Assembly: GCF_003050965.1 (NCBI RefSeq)
Contig: NZ_QAOU01000001.1
Span: 62,001 to 126,000, forward strand
Direction: 5' to 3'
Origin: Nitrosospira sp. Nsp2
GTDB lineage: Bacteria; Pseudomonadota; Gammaproteobacteria; Burkholderiales; Nitrosomonadaceae
Length of the DNA stretch: 64,000 bases
Made by a program: the position numbers and the translations under genes. The notes beneath the pieces were generated by a model. It was not told where the DNA came from, did no database searches, and saw only the letters and a list, made by a program, of their open reading frames with translations. This document shows, one piece after another, positions 39,383 through 50,536 of this stretch (position 1 is the stretch's first letter; every line of letters starts with the position of its first letter).

Positions 39383-39811
39383 GTGACCGTTGCTGCTGTG
39401 GTCGAACAAGAGGGAAAATACTTGCTGGTAGAGGAACAAACCTGCAACGGCATTCTGTTCAATCAGCCAGCGGGACACCTTGAACCGGACGAATCAATTA
39501 TTCAGGGCGCAGTTCGAGAAACGCTTGAGGAGACAGGTTACACTTTCGCGCCACAATGGTTGCTGGGCGTTTATCGCTGGCATTCGAGCTCCGACAACAC
39601 GACTTTTCTCCGGTTTGCCTTTAGCGGTTCGGTCACGGATCATGATCCCAATCGCGCACTTGATGCAGGAATATTACGCGCGGGGTGGTTCGGAGTGGAC
39701 GAAATCCGCGAGATGGCTTATTGCCACCGTAGTCCTCTCGTGATGCGATGTATTGACGATCATCTGGCCGGGAAGCGCTATTCCCTAGACATTTTAGTTC
39801 ATTACAGCTGA
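39383..39811 (+). CDS. nudJ: Nudix hydrolase NudJ-like (phosphatase)
   Basis: This Nudix-superfamily enzyme resembles NudJ, which dephosphorylates thiamine pyrophosphate precursors and nucleoside di/triphosphates. The Nudix box GHLEPDESIIQGAVRETLEETG is complete with catalytic glutamates. The N-terminus is odd. The usual relatives start M-x-K-P-x-VTVA; here the in-frame codons before GTG 39383 encode IWKPN, but no ATG, GTG or TTG exists upstream before a stop. Either GTG 39383 is used (142 residues, GGAA seven bases upstream) or a rare start codon (ATC at 39368) initiates. It precedes mnmA as in many proteobacteria. Confidence 0.88.
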   Translation: MTVAAVVEQEGKYLLVEEQTCNGILFNQPAGHLEPDESIIQGAVRETLEETGYTFAPQWLLGVYRWHSSSDNTTFLRFAFSGSVTDHDPNRALDAGILRAGWFGVDEIREMAYCHRSPLVMRCIDDHLAGKRYSLDILVHYS

Positions 39812-39915
39812 AGAGCTCTTGCCTTCGAGCGTTCATTTCCCGGTCATCTCCTGTTTACATCTCAATCCTGCAGCGTGATTCAACCCGTGACTAAACCCAA
39901 TTTCCTACCTGATCA

Positions 39916-41001
39916 ATGAGCAAAGGGCGAGTGGTGGTCGGCATGTCCGGCGGGGTTGATTCATCGGTCGCGGCTCTGCTGTTAAAACAGGAAGGTTACG
40001 ATGTAATCGGTCTTTTCATGAAAAACTGGGAAGACGACGATACGGAGCAATATTGCTCATCCCGTCAAGATTTGATTGATGCTGTATCGGTGGCGGATAT
40101 CATTGGTATTCCGCTGGAGGCCGTGAATTTCTCGGCTGAATACAAGGAGCGCGTATTCAGCCAGTTTCTTGCGGAATACAAGGCAGGGAGAACGCCGAAC
40201 CCGGATGTACTTTGTAACGCTGAGATCAAGTTCAAGGCGTTTCTTCAGCACGCGGACGGGCTTGGCGCCGACTATATCGCGACCGGGCATTATGCCCAGG
40301 TGCGTGAGACAAGAGGCGTATTTGAATTATTGAAAGGCGAGGACGGCACCAAGGACCAGAGTTATTTCCTCTACCGTTTGAACCAGGCACAGTTATGCAG
40401 GACCTTGTTTCCCATCGGGCATCTTTACAAGCGCGACGTACGCAGGATTGCGAAAGATTACGGCTTGCCGAACTTTTCCAAGAAGGACAGCACTGGGATA
40501 TGTTTCATCGGCGAGCGGCCTTTCAGAGAATTTCTCAGCCGTTATTTACCGAATGATCCCGGGGACATGAGAACGCCTGCAGGCAATGTGATGGGCAAGC
40601 ACGTCGGCCTAATGTACTACACAATCGGTCAGCGGCAGGGGTTGGGCATCGGCGGGACGAGGGATGGAGATGGTGAACCGTGGTTTGTTTCAAACAAGGA
40701 TGTGGTGGGGAATATTCTGACGGTGGTACAGGGTCATGATCATCCTGATCTGTTCAAGCCCTCGCTTACCGCCACCGAGGTGACATGGATAAGTGGCCAT
40801 GCGCCCCATTGCAACTGGGTCTATGGCGCTAAGATCCGCTATCGCCAGGCTGATGCGCCCTGCGCTATTACGCAACTCGACCAAACGGAATGCAGGATTG
40901 AATTCGCCCAGCCTCAGTGGGCTGTGGCGCCTGGACAATCGGTGGTTGTTTATGAGAGCAAGGTGTGTCTTGGCGGTGGAGTAATTAGCGATCAGTATTA
41001 G
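39916..41001 (+). CDS. mnmA: tRNA-specific 2-thiouridylase MnmA
   Basis: MnmA thiolates U34 of Lys, Glu and Gln tRNAs, using sulfur relayed from IscS. The 361-residue protein has the PP-loop [15 protein letters not shown], the tRNA-binding [17 protein letters not shown] with a catalytic Cys (VLCN), the second catalytic Cys in [16 protein letters not shown], and a C-terminal beta-barrel ending [10 protein letters not shown]. All key residues are present and length is normal. It lies 104 bases after nudJ. Confidence 0.97.
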   Translation: MSKGRVVVGMSGGVDSSVAALLLKQEGYDVIGLFMKNWEDDDTEQYCSSRQDLIDAVSVADIIGIPLEAVNFSAEYKERVFSQFLAEYKAGRTPNPDVLCNAEIKFKAFLQHADGLGADYIATGHYAQVRETRGVFELLKGEDGTKDQSYFLYRLNQAQLCRTLFPIGHLYKRDVRRIAKDYGLPNFSKKDSTGICFIGERPFREFLSRYLPNDPGDMRTPAGNVMGKHVGLMYYTIGQRQGLGIGGTRDGDGEPWFVSNKDVVGNILTVVQGHDHPDLFKPSLTATEVTWISGHAPHCNWVYGAKIRYRQADAPCAITQLDQTECRIEFAQPQWAVAPGQSVVVYESKVCLGGGVISDQY

Positions 41002-41089
41002 GTTTCTTTGGAAACACTAAGTAAGTTTGTGTTCCAGAGAGTCGATTGCGTTCGCTCAGCAGTTCGGTTGCGTAATACAGGCTGTTTTC

Positions 41090-41698
41090 TTAATCTCGTG
41101 GCGCCGTTTCCAGAAACGGGTTCCGCTTTTCAAGCCTGTCGGAGAGGTCGGCAAGATTGGGGAAATTCGTGCGCCATTCGATCTCGGGAAAGCGAAAAGC
41201 CAGGTAACCCAGCGCGCAACCCAGCGCGATGTCAGCTAGCGTATAAACATTCCCGTCGCACCATTTTTTGTCTGCCAACTCATGGGCGGCGGCTTCAAGG
41301 CCCCCGGTCACCTTTTTATGCTGGCGCGAAATCCACTCCTCGTTTTGCTGGGTTTCAGCACGCTTGCGCTCGAGGAATATCGCTGCGGCGGCGTCGCATA
41401 TGCCGTCAGACAACGCTTCCCAGCGTTTTACCATGATCCGGCGCCGGTTGGATTCGGGAATGAGGCGGGATACCGGGTTGATGTTATCGAGATATTCAAC
41501 GATGACTCTTGAATCGAACAGACTGGTGCCGTCGTCCATAATCAGCACCGGAACCTTGCCGAGCGGATTGTAGTCGGGTACGTGTGTATCCGTGTTCCAA
41601 GGGGCTTCCAGTTCAAAATTGTAACCAATGTGCTTTTCAGCCAGTACAATGCGCGCCTTGCGCACGTAAGGGCTCGTGAGCGATCCGATCAGCTTCAT
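41090..41698 (-). CDS. Glutathione S-transferase family protein
   Basis: The 202-residue protein has an N-terminal thioredoxin-like domain (MKLIGSLTSPYVRKARIVLAEKH, then YNPLGKVPVLIMDDGTSLFDSRVIVEYLD with the glutathione gamma-glutamyl contact) and an all-helical C-terminal domain (WCDGNVYTLADIALGCALGYL). The Ser of SLTSPYVRK is the likely catalytic residue. It resembles bacterial GSTs related to YibF. The substrate is unknown. It is convergent with mnmA. Confidence 0.93.
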   Translation of the reverse strand: MKLIGSLTSPYVRKARIVLAEKHIGYNFELEAPWNTDTHVPDYNPLGKVPVLIMDDGTSLFDSRVIVEYLDNINPVSRLIPESNRRRIMVKRWEALSDGICDAAAAIFLERKRAETQQNEEWISRQHKKVTGGLEAAAHELADKKWCDGNVYTLADIALGCALGYLAFRFPEIEWRTNFPNLADLSDRLEKRNPFLETAPRD

Positions 41699-41960
41699 GG
41701 CCAGCCTTTGGAGAATTTATCAGGCGGCATTATATCGGCTTTCCCCATGCCAGTGCATAGTCTGCCCGGATTCCGGAAATATCGGGAGAAGTGTCGTAGT
41801 CCCTGCCGGCAACATTTCCCCAAGGCGCACTCCCGTTTGCAAGAGTTTTGTTGAGGTGTTGGGTCTAAACGCTATGATAAAATGCAATGGCCTGGCCGGC
41901 GTTGCTCAAGGCATTTTTAACCAGGTGGAGGGTCCGCGTGTCATACCGGCAGTTCACTAG

Positions 41961-43361
<1,401 letters not shown>

Positions 43362-43403
43362 ACTCCTGATATTTGCGAGACTCGGCGATCAACAGATTTC
43401 AGC

Positions 43404-43431
43404 CTTGAAATTGGAAGAACCGTCCCGATAT
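43404..43431 (+). promoter_or_regulatory. RpoH (sigma-32) heat-shock promoter of grpE-dnaK-dnaJ
   Basis: CTTGAAA at 43404-43410 is a perfect sigma-32 -35 box, and CCCGATAT at 43424-43431 matches the -10 consensus CCCCATNT at all but one position. The spacer is 13 bases, the usual length. It lies about 190 bases before grpE and is oriented toward it. Confidence 0.78.
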
Positions 43432-43620
43432 GGCACGGATCACTAAATAATTCTACGCGGGCGCCAGTCCGCTGCCGGGTCCCCGCTTCATCGGTTGGCC
43501 ACTGGCCAACGGCTTGATGTACCTCTTCGATACGAGCCTGAGAAGGCATACCGCGATCAACACGTTGCCGCGAAGGACTGTTTAGAGAATCCATAGGAAC
43601 CAGAAACCAGGAGGAAACCA

Positions 43621-44208
43621 ATGACAAACACAGAAGAGTCCAAACCAGATCAACCCGAATTGACCTCAGCCCTGAGCGAAGCTGCAACGCCGGAAGCAGG
43701 CACCAACGAGAATAAAACCTTGGAGCCGGCAGTGGAAACGATCCCGAGTCTCGAACAGATGCTAAAGAAGGCCGAACTCGACGCAGCAGAGCATCACGAC
43801 GCGTGGATGCGTGCCAAGGCCGATGCGGAAAATACCAGGAAACGCGCCCAGATCGATGTTGCAAATGCCCATAAATACGCGATCGATAAATTCTCAACGG
43901 AGTTGCTCTCAGTCATGGATAGTCTCGAAGCGGCTTTGGGCGTGGAGAAGGCAAGCGTTGACAACTTCAAAAGCGGCATGGAGCTGACGCTGAAGCAGCT
44001 CACCTCGGTTTTTGAAAAGTTCAACCTCAAGCAAATCAATCCGCAAAAGGGGGACAAATTCGACCCGCATCTGCATCAGGCCATGTCTACGGTAGACTCC
44101 GACCTGCCTCCCAACACTGTGGTCCAGGTAATGCAGAAGGGATACATGTTAAACGATCGTGTTATCCGCCCTGCGTTGGTCACGGTTTCGAAGTCCAAAG
44201 AAACTTGA
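43621..44208 (+). CDS. grpE: Nucleotide exchange factor GrpE
   Basis: GrpE releases ADP from DnaK and thereby drives the chaperone cycle. The 195-residue protein has an acidic, disordered N-terminus (1-45), a long helical dimerisation segment ([28 protein letters not shown]) and the C-terminal beta domain ([53 protein letters not shown]). AGGAGG lies upstream of the ATG. It leads the grpE-dnaK-dnaJ cluster. hrcA is not in the window. Confidence 0.97.
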   Translation: MTNTEESKPDQPELTSALSEAATPEAGTNENKTLEPAVETIPSLEQMLKKAELDAAEHHDAWMRAKADAENTRKRAQIDVANAHKYAIDKFSTELLSVMDSLEAALGVEKASVDNFKSGMELTLKQLTSVFEKFNLKQINPQKGDKFDPHLHQAMSTVDSDLPPNTVVQVMQKGYMLNDRVIRPALVTVSKSKET

Positions 44209-44295
44209 AATTTGGACCTTAATCCCCATCTCTTACACCACAACACATACTTCGCGCAGACGGATATTCAGATCTAACTAATTCAAGGATAAATC

Positions 44296-46233
44296 ATGGG
44301 AAAAATTATTGGTATTGACCTCGGTACCACGAACTCTTGTGTGGCCGTCATGGAAAGCGGCAAGCCCAAGGTAATAGAGAACTCAGAGGGAGCGCGTACG
44401 ACGCCTTCCATCGTGGCTTACACGGAAGACGGTGAAATTCTGGTGGGTGCTGCCGCCAAACGGCAGGCTGTTACCAACCCAAAGAACACGTTGTTCGCGA
44501 TAAAGCGCTTGATCGGCCGGCGCTTTGAGGAAGAAATAGTGCAAAAGGACATCAAAATGGTGCCCTATAAGATTGTCAAGGCTGACAATGGCGATGCATG
44601 GGTGGAGGTCCGTGGCAAGAAAATTGCACCGCCGGAAATTGCCGCGCAAGTGCTGATCAAAATGAAAAAAACTGCGGAGGATTATCTGGGTGAAGCGGTA
44701 ACCGAAGCGGTCATTACGGTCCCCGCGTATTTTAACGATTCACAGCGTCAAGCGACGAAGGACGCGGGACGCATCGCGGGCCTGGACGTCAAACGTATCA
44801 TCAATGAGCCAACCGCGGCAGCTTTGGCTTTTGGCATGGATAAAAAAGAGGGCGACCGCAAGATTTCCGTGTACGACCTGGGCGGCGGCACCTTCGACAT
44901 TTCCATTATTGAGATCGCGGAAGTGGAAGGCGAACATCAGTTTGAAGTTCTGGCTACCAATGGTGACACCTTCCTCGGAGGTGAGGATTTCGATGCACGG
45001 GTCATCGAATATCTTGTGGATGAGTTCAAAAAGGAAACCAGCATCGATCTTAAAAAAGACATGCTTGCTCTCCAACGCTTAAAAGATGCGGCGGAAAAAG
45101 CCAAGATTGAACTTTCCTCAAGCCAGCAGACTGAAGTCAACCTGCCGTATATTACGGCTGATGCCTCAGGTCCGAAGCACCTCGCGGTGAGAATCACGCG
45201 GGCAAAGCTGGAAAGCCTGGTTGAAGATTTGATCGACCGGACGGTTGAGCCCTGCCGCATCGCTATCAAGGACGGGGGCGTCAAGACTTCTGAGATCGAC
45301 GACGTGATTCTGGTGGGTGGACAGACCCGCATGCCGAAGGTACAGGACAAGGTCAGAGAAATTTTTGGCAAAGACGCTCGCAGGGATGTCAACCCGGACG
45401 AAGCGGTGGCGGTCGGCGCGGCCATTCAGGGCGGCGTATTGCAGGGGGCGGTGAAGGATGTGCTGTTGCTGGACGTGACGCCGTTATCCTTGGGCATTGA
45501 AACACTTGGCGGGGTAATGACGAAATTGATCCAGAAAAACACCACGATCCCCACAAAGGCGCAACAGGTGTTTTCCACGGCCGATGACAATCAGACGGCC
45601 GTTACCATCCATGTGCTGCAAGGGGAGCGGGAGATGGCATCCGGCAACAAGAGCCTGGGCCAGTTCAATTTGAGCGATATTCCACCGTCCCCGCGCGGTC
45701 TGCCGCAAATCGAGGTTACATTCGATATTGATTCGAATGGCATATTGCATGTCTCTGCCAAGGACAAGGCGACGGGTAAGGAGAACAAGATCAAGATTCA
45801 GGCAAGCTCGGGTCTGTCGGAGGACGAGGTGCAGCGCATGGTCAAGGATGCGGAGGCGCACGCCGAGGAAGATCACAAGGCGATGGAATTGATCACCGCC
45901 CGCAACCAATGTGACGCTGTGATACATTCTGTTCAGAAAAGCTTGAAGGAGTATGGAGATAAATTGTCCGATGATGAAAAAGCCAAAATAGAAGCTGCGC
46001 TGAAAGAAGCGGAAGAGGCTCTGAAATCAGGCGACAAGGACACTATCGAGGCCAAGACTCGGGCGCTGACCGAGGCCTCGCACAAGCTGGCTGAGAAGAT
46101 GTATTCGCAAGAGCAGGCACAGCAGGGGCAGGGTCAGCCTGGCGGGGAATCTGCCCCTCACGGCGGCGGTGAGAAACCAGTAGAAGGCGAAGTCGTGGAT
46201 GCCGAGTTTGAGGAAGTAAAAAACAAGAAATAA
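44296..46233 (+). CDS. dnaK: Chaperone protein DnaK (Hsp70)
   Basis: This major cytoplasmic Hsp70 chaperone binds unfolded segments in an ATP-controlled cycle with DnaJ and GrpE. The 645-residue protein has the actin-like ATPase ([52 protein letters not shown]), the conserved linker ([18 protein letters not shown]), the substrate domain and a helical lid. The disordered tail ends [16 protein letters not shown], the usual C-terminus. AAGGAT precedes the ATG. Length is normal. Confidence 0.98.
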   Translation: MGKIIGIDLGTTNSCVAVMESGKPKVIENSEGARTTPSIVAYTEDGEILVGAAAKRQAVTNPKNTLFAIKRLIGRRFEEEIVQKDIKMVPYKIVKADNGDAWVEVRGKKIAPPEIAAQVLIKMKKTAEDYLGEAVTEAVITVPAYFNDSQRQATKDAGRIAGLDVKRIINEPTAAALAFGMDKKEGDRKISVYDLGGGTFDISIIEIAEVEGEHQFEVLATNGDTFLGGEDFDARVIEYLVDEFKKETSIDLKKDMLALQRLKDAAEKAKIELSSSQQTEVNLPYITADASGPKHLAVRITRAKLESLVEDLIDRTVEPCRIAIKDGGVKTSEIDDVILVGGQTRMPKVQDKVREIFGKDARRDVNPDEAVAVGAAIQGGVLQGAVKDVLLLDVTPLSLGIETLGGVMTKLIQKNTTIPTKAQQVFSTADDNQTAVTIHVLQGEREMASGNKSLGQFNLSDIPPSPRGLPQIEVTFDIDSNGILHVSAKDKATGKENKIKIQASSGLSEDEVQRMVKDAEAHAEEDHKAMELITARNQCDAVIHSVQKSLKEYGDKLSDDEKAKIEAALKEAEEALKSGDKDTIEAKTRALTEASHKLAEKMYSQEQAQQGQGQPGGESAPHGGGEKPVEGEVVDAEFEEVKNKK

Positions 46234-46286
46234 GAACAATAAGCATCAGAACATCAAGGCGCAGCGATGCGGGAAGGATAGAGAAG

Positions 46287-46319
46287 CCTCGGAACAAGCC
46301 CTCTCGGACTTGTTCGAGG
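46287..46319 (+). other. Hairpin between dnaK and dnaJ
   Basis: CCTCGGAACAAG pairs with CTTGTTCGAGG, 11 base pairs with one bulged G and a 10-base loop. No T-run follows, so it is not a standard terminator. It may slow transcription or protect/process the dnaK mRNA, allowing less DnaJ than DnaK. Confidence 0.5.
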
Positions 46320-46419
46320 TTTCACCCGTTCCGCGTCCTGCGTTTTAACATTATTTGGAATACGCGGAGCAGTTCGCGCTAGTGCATACTCTGCGCCCTC
46401 CCGATTACACGAAAACGAC

Positions 46420-47523
46420 ATGAGCAAACGCGATTATTATGATGTGCTGGGCGTTAACCGCGACTGCAGCGAAGATGAGATCAAAAAGGCCTATCGCAGG
46501 CTGGCGATGAAATACCATCCGGACCGCAATCCGGATAATCCGAAATCGGAAGAACATTTCAAGGAGGCCAAGGAAGCTTACGAAATACTGTCGGATGTGA
46601 AGAAGCGCTCCGCGTATGATCAGCACGGACACGCTGGTGTGGATGCTAATATGGGTGGGGCAGGGGCTCAGGGGTTTGCCGACGCATTTGGCGATATATT
46701 CGGCGACCTTTTTGGTGGCCGGGCACAAGGCAATGTCTATCGCGGCGCGGATTTACGCTATAACCTTGAAATTTCGCTGGAACAGGCGGCAAGGGGAACT
46801 GAGACCAAGATTCGAATTCCCACCATGGATGTGTGTGGCACGTGCCATGGAAGCGGCGCTAAGGCCGGGACTTCGCCCATTACCTGCCCCACCTGTAATG
46901 GGCACGGCCAGGTAAGAATGCAGCAGGGTTTTTTCTCCATTCAACAGACCTGCCCCAAATGCCACGGCAGCGGCAAGTTTATTGCGAGTCCTTGCCATAC
47001 GTGCGGGGGAGCGGGCCGCGTCAAGCACCATAAAACCCTGTCGGTGAAAATCCCGGCCGGGGTGGATGAAGGAGACCGTATCCGATTAACTGGAGAAGGG
47101 GAAGCTGGTGTTAACAATGGACCACTAGGCGACCTGTATGTAGTCATTCAGCTGGCGCCCCATCAGGTCTTTCAGCGAGATCACAATGACCTTCACTGCG
47201 AAATGCCGATCAGTATTACTACCGCCGCGCTGGGTGGGGAAATTGAGATACCGACACTTGAGGGTCATGCCAAAATCAAAATTCCCGCCGAAACTCAGAG
47301 CGGAAAAATTTTCCGTTTGCGCGGTAAGGGAATTAAAGGCGTGCGCAGCAATGCTCCCGGTGATCTATTATGTCACGTGGTGGTCGAGACGCCGGTCAAA
47401 CTCACCTCTCGCCAGAAGGAGTTATTGCAGGAACTGGAAGCGCTCAACCAGGAAGACCGCTCCCGGCACAATCCCCGCGCAAAGTCTTGGATGGACAAGG
47501 TGCGGGAATTTTTTGCCGAATAA
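46420..47523 (+). CDS. dnaJ: Chaperone protein DnaJ (Hsp40)
   Basis: DnaJ delivers substrates to DnaK and stimulates its ATPase. The 367-residue protein has the J-domain with the HPD motif ([11 protein letters not shown]), a Gly/Phe-rich linker ([22 protein letters not shown]) and a zinc-binding region of four CxxCxGxG repeats ([32 protein letters not shown]). The C-terminal substrate domains are complete. It lies 186 bases after dnaK and shares the heat-shock operon. Confidence 0.98.
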   Translation: MSKRDYYDVLGVNRDCSEDEIKKAYRRLAMKYHPDRNPDNPKSEEHFKEAKEAYEILSDVKKRSAYDQHGHAGVDANMGGAGAQGFADAFGDIFGDLFGGRAQGNVYRGADLRYNLEISLEQAARGTETKIRIPTMDVCGTCHGSGAKAGTSPITCPTCNGHGQVRMQQGFFSIQQTCPKCHGSGKFIASPCHTCGGAGRVKHHKTLSVKIPAGVDEGDRIRLTGEGEAGVNNGPLGDLYVVIQLAPHQVFQRDHNDLHCEMPISITTAALGGEIEIPTLEGHAKIKIPAETQSGKIFRLRGKGIKGVRSNAPGDLLCHVVVETPVKLTSRQKELLQELEALNQEDRSRHNPRAKSWMDKVREFFAE

Positions 47524-47702
47524 TTTTTTTCGGTTTCTGTCAAGACCGCCTAAAAGGCTTGAGGGAGCGTAATCCGGCTGCTCCACGCGCGGTTGAAACG
47601 AGCACAAAGCACCAGGATGAGCCGACTGTGCGATACACAAAGCAGGGCGGGGTCCCCCCCGCACAAAGCCGACGTGCAAGGGGCTCTCGATAGAAAGGAA
47701 CG

Positions 47703-48260
47703 TTACCACTCGCCGCGCAGCAGCTTATCGGCCCAGAATAGTCCGGAAACAGTTTTATTGTCGGTAATTTTTCCGGTTTTTACCCAATCCAGTGCCATTG
47801 GCAGGGTCAGGGTGAATACCTCAAGGTGCTCTCCCTCATCAAGGCTAGCGCCGGTGAAGATGAGGCCTTCCGCAAGGTAATACATCAGCTTCTCGTCGGA
47901 ATAACCAATGCATGGGTACAGCGTCGTGACGTAACGCCATTTGCTCGCGGTATAACCCGTCTCTTCCAGCAACTCGCGTTGCGCGCACTGCAGCGGATCT
48001 TCTCCACGATCAATTTTACCCGCTGGAAGTTCATAAAAATCCCGATGCAGGGGATAGCGGTGCTGGCGCTCCATCACCAGTTCACCATTGTCGAGCAGCG
48101 GTATGATGACGACGGCGCCTGGATGGGTGATGTATTCCCGTACCGCTACTTTCCCATCGGGCAATCGGGCGAGATCCGCGCGGACGCGCAGAAGTTCCCC
48201 GTCATATACATTCCGGCTGCTGACTGTGGTTTCGGTAAGGTCTGGCGAAGGTTTGGGCAT
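47703..48260 (-). CDS. nudF: ADP-ribose pyrophosphatase (Nudix, NudF-like)
   Basis: This Nudix hydrolase most likely cleaves ADP-ribose to AMP and ribose 5-phosphate. The 185-residue protein has VVIIPLLDNGELVMERQHRYPLHRDFYELPAGKID preceding a Nudix box (GEDPLQCAQRELLEETG) and the following GYSDEKLMYYLAEGL typical of NudF/TrgB enzymes. ATG 48260 gives the family N-terminus; the frame is open 17 codons further. Convergent with dnaJ. Confidence 0.9.
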   Translation of the reverse strand: MPKPSPDLTETTVSSRNVYDGELLRVRADLARLPDGKVAVREYITHPGAVVIIPLLDNGELVMERQHRYPLHRDFYELPAGKIDRGEDPLQCAQRELLEETGYTASKWRYVTTLYPCIGYSDEKLMYYLAEGLIFTGASLDEGEHLEVFTLTLPMALDWVKTGKITDNKTVSGLFWADKLLRGEW

Positions 48261-48337
48261 AAAGGTCTGAAATATTTCACGGCATGCATGCGTACATGAA
48301 CACGTTCGCATTGCCTCTCGTCATGGACGGCGCTTAT

Positions 48338-49666
48338 TCAAATGTTTGTCAATATTGTACACGCGTGGTCGCCTTCCGGCGTCACGAGCCGCACCGGGGG
48401 AAACCATGCACTGAAGCAGCTTCCTTTGCCGGGCTCGCTGACGATCTCGAGCTTCGCCTGGTGGCAACTCAGCACGTGCTTGACGATGGCTAGGCCCAGA
48501 CCGGTGCCGCCGGTTTCGCGAGAACGTCCCCGGTCTACCCGGTAAAACCTTTCCGTAAGACGAGAGATATGTTCGGATTCGACACCTATGCCGTTGTCCT
48601 GCACGGAAAAGACGGCCTGTCCATCGCGAGTAGTCCAATTCAAACTGATATTGCCGTTGTCGGGGGTATAGCGTATTGCATTACTTATGAGGTTGGTGAA
48701 GGCGCTCCGCAACTCATCCGTGCTGCCCAGCAACTGCGTGCCAGTCTCGAGATTCAGGCTGATGTGGTGTCGACCTGAGCTAAGGGAGAGCGCCTCGTCG
48801 TAAATCTTGCGCAACATTGCCGGAACATCCACTCTCTCCCCCCGAATCAGGTTTTGCGTATCCTCCAGCCTCGACAGGGTTAACAGATCCTGAACCAGAT
48901 TCTGCATGCGCTTGGTCTGGTCGGTCATAAGGCCCAACGCCCACTTGAATGTTTCAGGATCGGACGGGCTATGATCCGACAGCGTTTCCAAGAATCCGCC
49001 AATCACAGTCAAGGGGGTGCGAAGCTCGTGCGAGACATTGGCTACAAAATCCTGGCGCATGATCTGAATTCTTTCCAATTGGGTCACATCGCGGCTGAGC
49101 AGCAGTTTCTGTTTATCGCCATAAGGTACAAACTGCAGGGAAAGGATCAGCCCCTGGTGCCGAGGTTGTTTTATAACCAGAGGCTCGGCGTAATTCTGGG
49201 CCGCCAGGTATTCGGCAAATTGGGTGTGACGCACCAGATGCGTGATATGCTGGCCGGTATCCGTACCGGAGCTTATCCCCAAATGTTTTTCCGCCACGGG
49301 GTTGCACCATTCGATATGGTCCATCTCATCGAGAATGACCACGCCCTCGGGCATTGCTGAGGTGGCACGTTGAAGGCGCTCCAGGGCGGAACTGATATGC
49401 TGGTAGGTTCGGCTCTGCTCGCGTACGAGGCGCATCAAGCGCGCGAATACGTCTCCCCATTTGCCTGAAGCATTCGGCAGAACAGAACCGTCCGTCTGGA
49501 GCCATCGGTCGAGGATCGTCAGATAGCGCCGGTGACGAACGACCAGCACGAGCAGAACCGTGACATAGATCACCAGTGTGGTGACAGCCCCCAGAGTTGC
49601 CAGGAGCATCCCGGTCACAACAGCAATCAGGACAGCGTTCGCAACACGCTCCCAGAAACCGCTCAC
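48338..49666 (-). CDS. phoR: Phosphate regulon sensor histidine kinase PhoR
   Basis: PhoR senses phosphate limitation, through the Pst system and PhoU, and phosphorylates PhoB. The 442-residue protein has two N-terminal membrane helices (about 8-45), a DUF3329-like linker, a PAS domain (SAMPEGVVILDEMDHIEWCNPVAEKHLG), the dimerisation/phosphorylation helix with His in SHELRTPLTV, and an HATPase domain (NLISNAIRYTPDNG, DNGIGVESEHISRLTERFYRVD, GGTGLGLAIVKH). The called start is GTG at 49666 and has no strong Shine-Dalgarno sequence. It lies 51 bases downstream of phoB. Confidence 0.96.
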   Translation of the reverse strand: MSGFWERVANAVLIAVVTGMLLATLGAVTTLVIYVTVLLVLVVRHRRYLTILDRWLQTDGSVLPNASGKWGDVFARLMRLVREQSRTYQHISSALERLQRATSAMPEGVVILDEMDHIEWCNPVAEKHLGISSGTDTGQHITHLVRHTQFAEYLAAQNYAEPLVIKQPRHQGLILSLQFVPYGDKQKLLLSRDVTQLERIQIMRQDFVANVSHELRTPLTVIGGFLETLSDHSPSDPETFKWALGLMTDQTKRMQNLVQDLLTLSRLEDTQNLIRGERVDVPAMLRKIYDEALSLSSGRHHISLNLETGTQLLGSTDELRSAFTNLISNAIRYTPDNGNISLNWTTRDGQAVFSVQDNGIGVESEHISRLTERFYRVDRGRSRETGGTGLGLAIVKHVLSCHQAKLEIVSEPGKGSCFSAWFPPVRLVTPEGDHACTILTNI

Positions 49667-49717
49667 TGAATTAGCGGGAAGAGTAAGGGTGGGTCATTGT
49701 TTAACCTAAATTAGCCA

Positions 49718-50404
49718 TTATCCCGCGGACATTCGATATCCTGAACCTCTGACAGTCTGCACCAATCCGTCCTTGCTGACTGCTTCCAGCGCCTTGCGAA
49801 GCCGCCGAATGTGGACATCTACGGTACGGTCCTCGACGAATACGTGATCGCCCCAGACCTGATCGAGCAACTGGGTCCGGCTATGTACCCTTTCCGTGTG
49901 AGTCATTAGAAAATGCAGCAGCCGGAATTCGGTAGGCCCAAGCGTCACTTCACTATCATTGGCCGTGACCCGGTGGCTGGCGGAATCAAGCCGCAGCCCG
50001 CCAATCTCGACTATATCGTCGGCGGCCTCCGGCGACCGCCGCCTGAGCACGGCTTTAATTCTGGCGAGCAGTTCGCGAGGCGAAAAAGGTTTGGTGAGGT
50101 AGTCGTCGGCGCCGATCTCCAGACCCGCTACCTTGTCGCTTTCCTCGGCCCTAGCGGTAAGCATGATGATGGGGATTGTTTTGGTGCGTGATGCCCGCCG
50201 GAGCATGCGGGCAAAATCGACCCCGCTCATTCCCGGCAGCATCCAGTCGAGAAGCAACAGATCGGGCAGTTCATCATTGACGATTTCCATCGCTTCTTCC
50301 GCGCTTCTTGCGGAAAAAACCGAATGTCCCGCTTGCCGCATGCTGTATGCGATCAATTCCTGGATTGCCGGTTCATCTTCTACAACCAGTATTCTTGCTG
50401 CCAT
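49718..50404 (-). CDS. phoB: Phosphate regulon response regulator PhoB
   Basis: PhoB is an OmpR-type activator of phosphate-starvation genes at pho boxes. The 228-residue protein has a receiver domain ([18 protein letters not shown]; phospho-acceptor Asp in [25 protein letters not shown]) and a winged-helix domain ([43 protein letters not shown]). The ATG at 50404 has AAGGAT eight bases upstream; seven codons earlier another ATG (50425) is possible. It is operonic with phoR. Confidence 0.96.
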   Translation of the reverse strand: MAARILVVEDEPAIQELIAYSMRQAGHSVFSARSAEEAMEIVNDELPDLLLLDWMLPGMSGVDFARMLRRASRTKTIPIIMLTARAEESDKVAGLEIGADDYLTKPFSPRELLARIKAVLRRRSPEAADDIVEIGGLRLDSASHRVTANDSEVTLGPTEFRLLHFLMTHTERVHSRTQLLDQVWGDHVFVEDRTVDVHIRRLRKALEAVSKDGLVQTVRGSGYRMSAG

Positions 50405-50536
50405 CAGATCGATCCTTGCATTCACTCAGAATTTCGATTATGCGACTTTTTACATATTGCCATGATATTTAAACAACATTACGATTTTGTGACATGGGTC
50501 GCATATTCAGTGCATCGTCGATTTACCGGTATCGCC

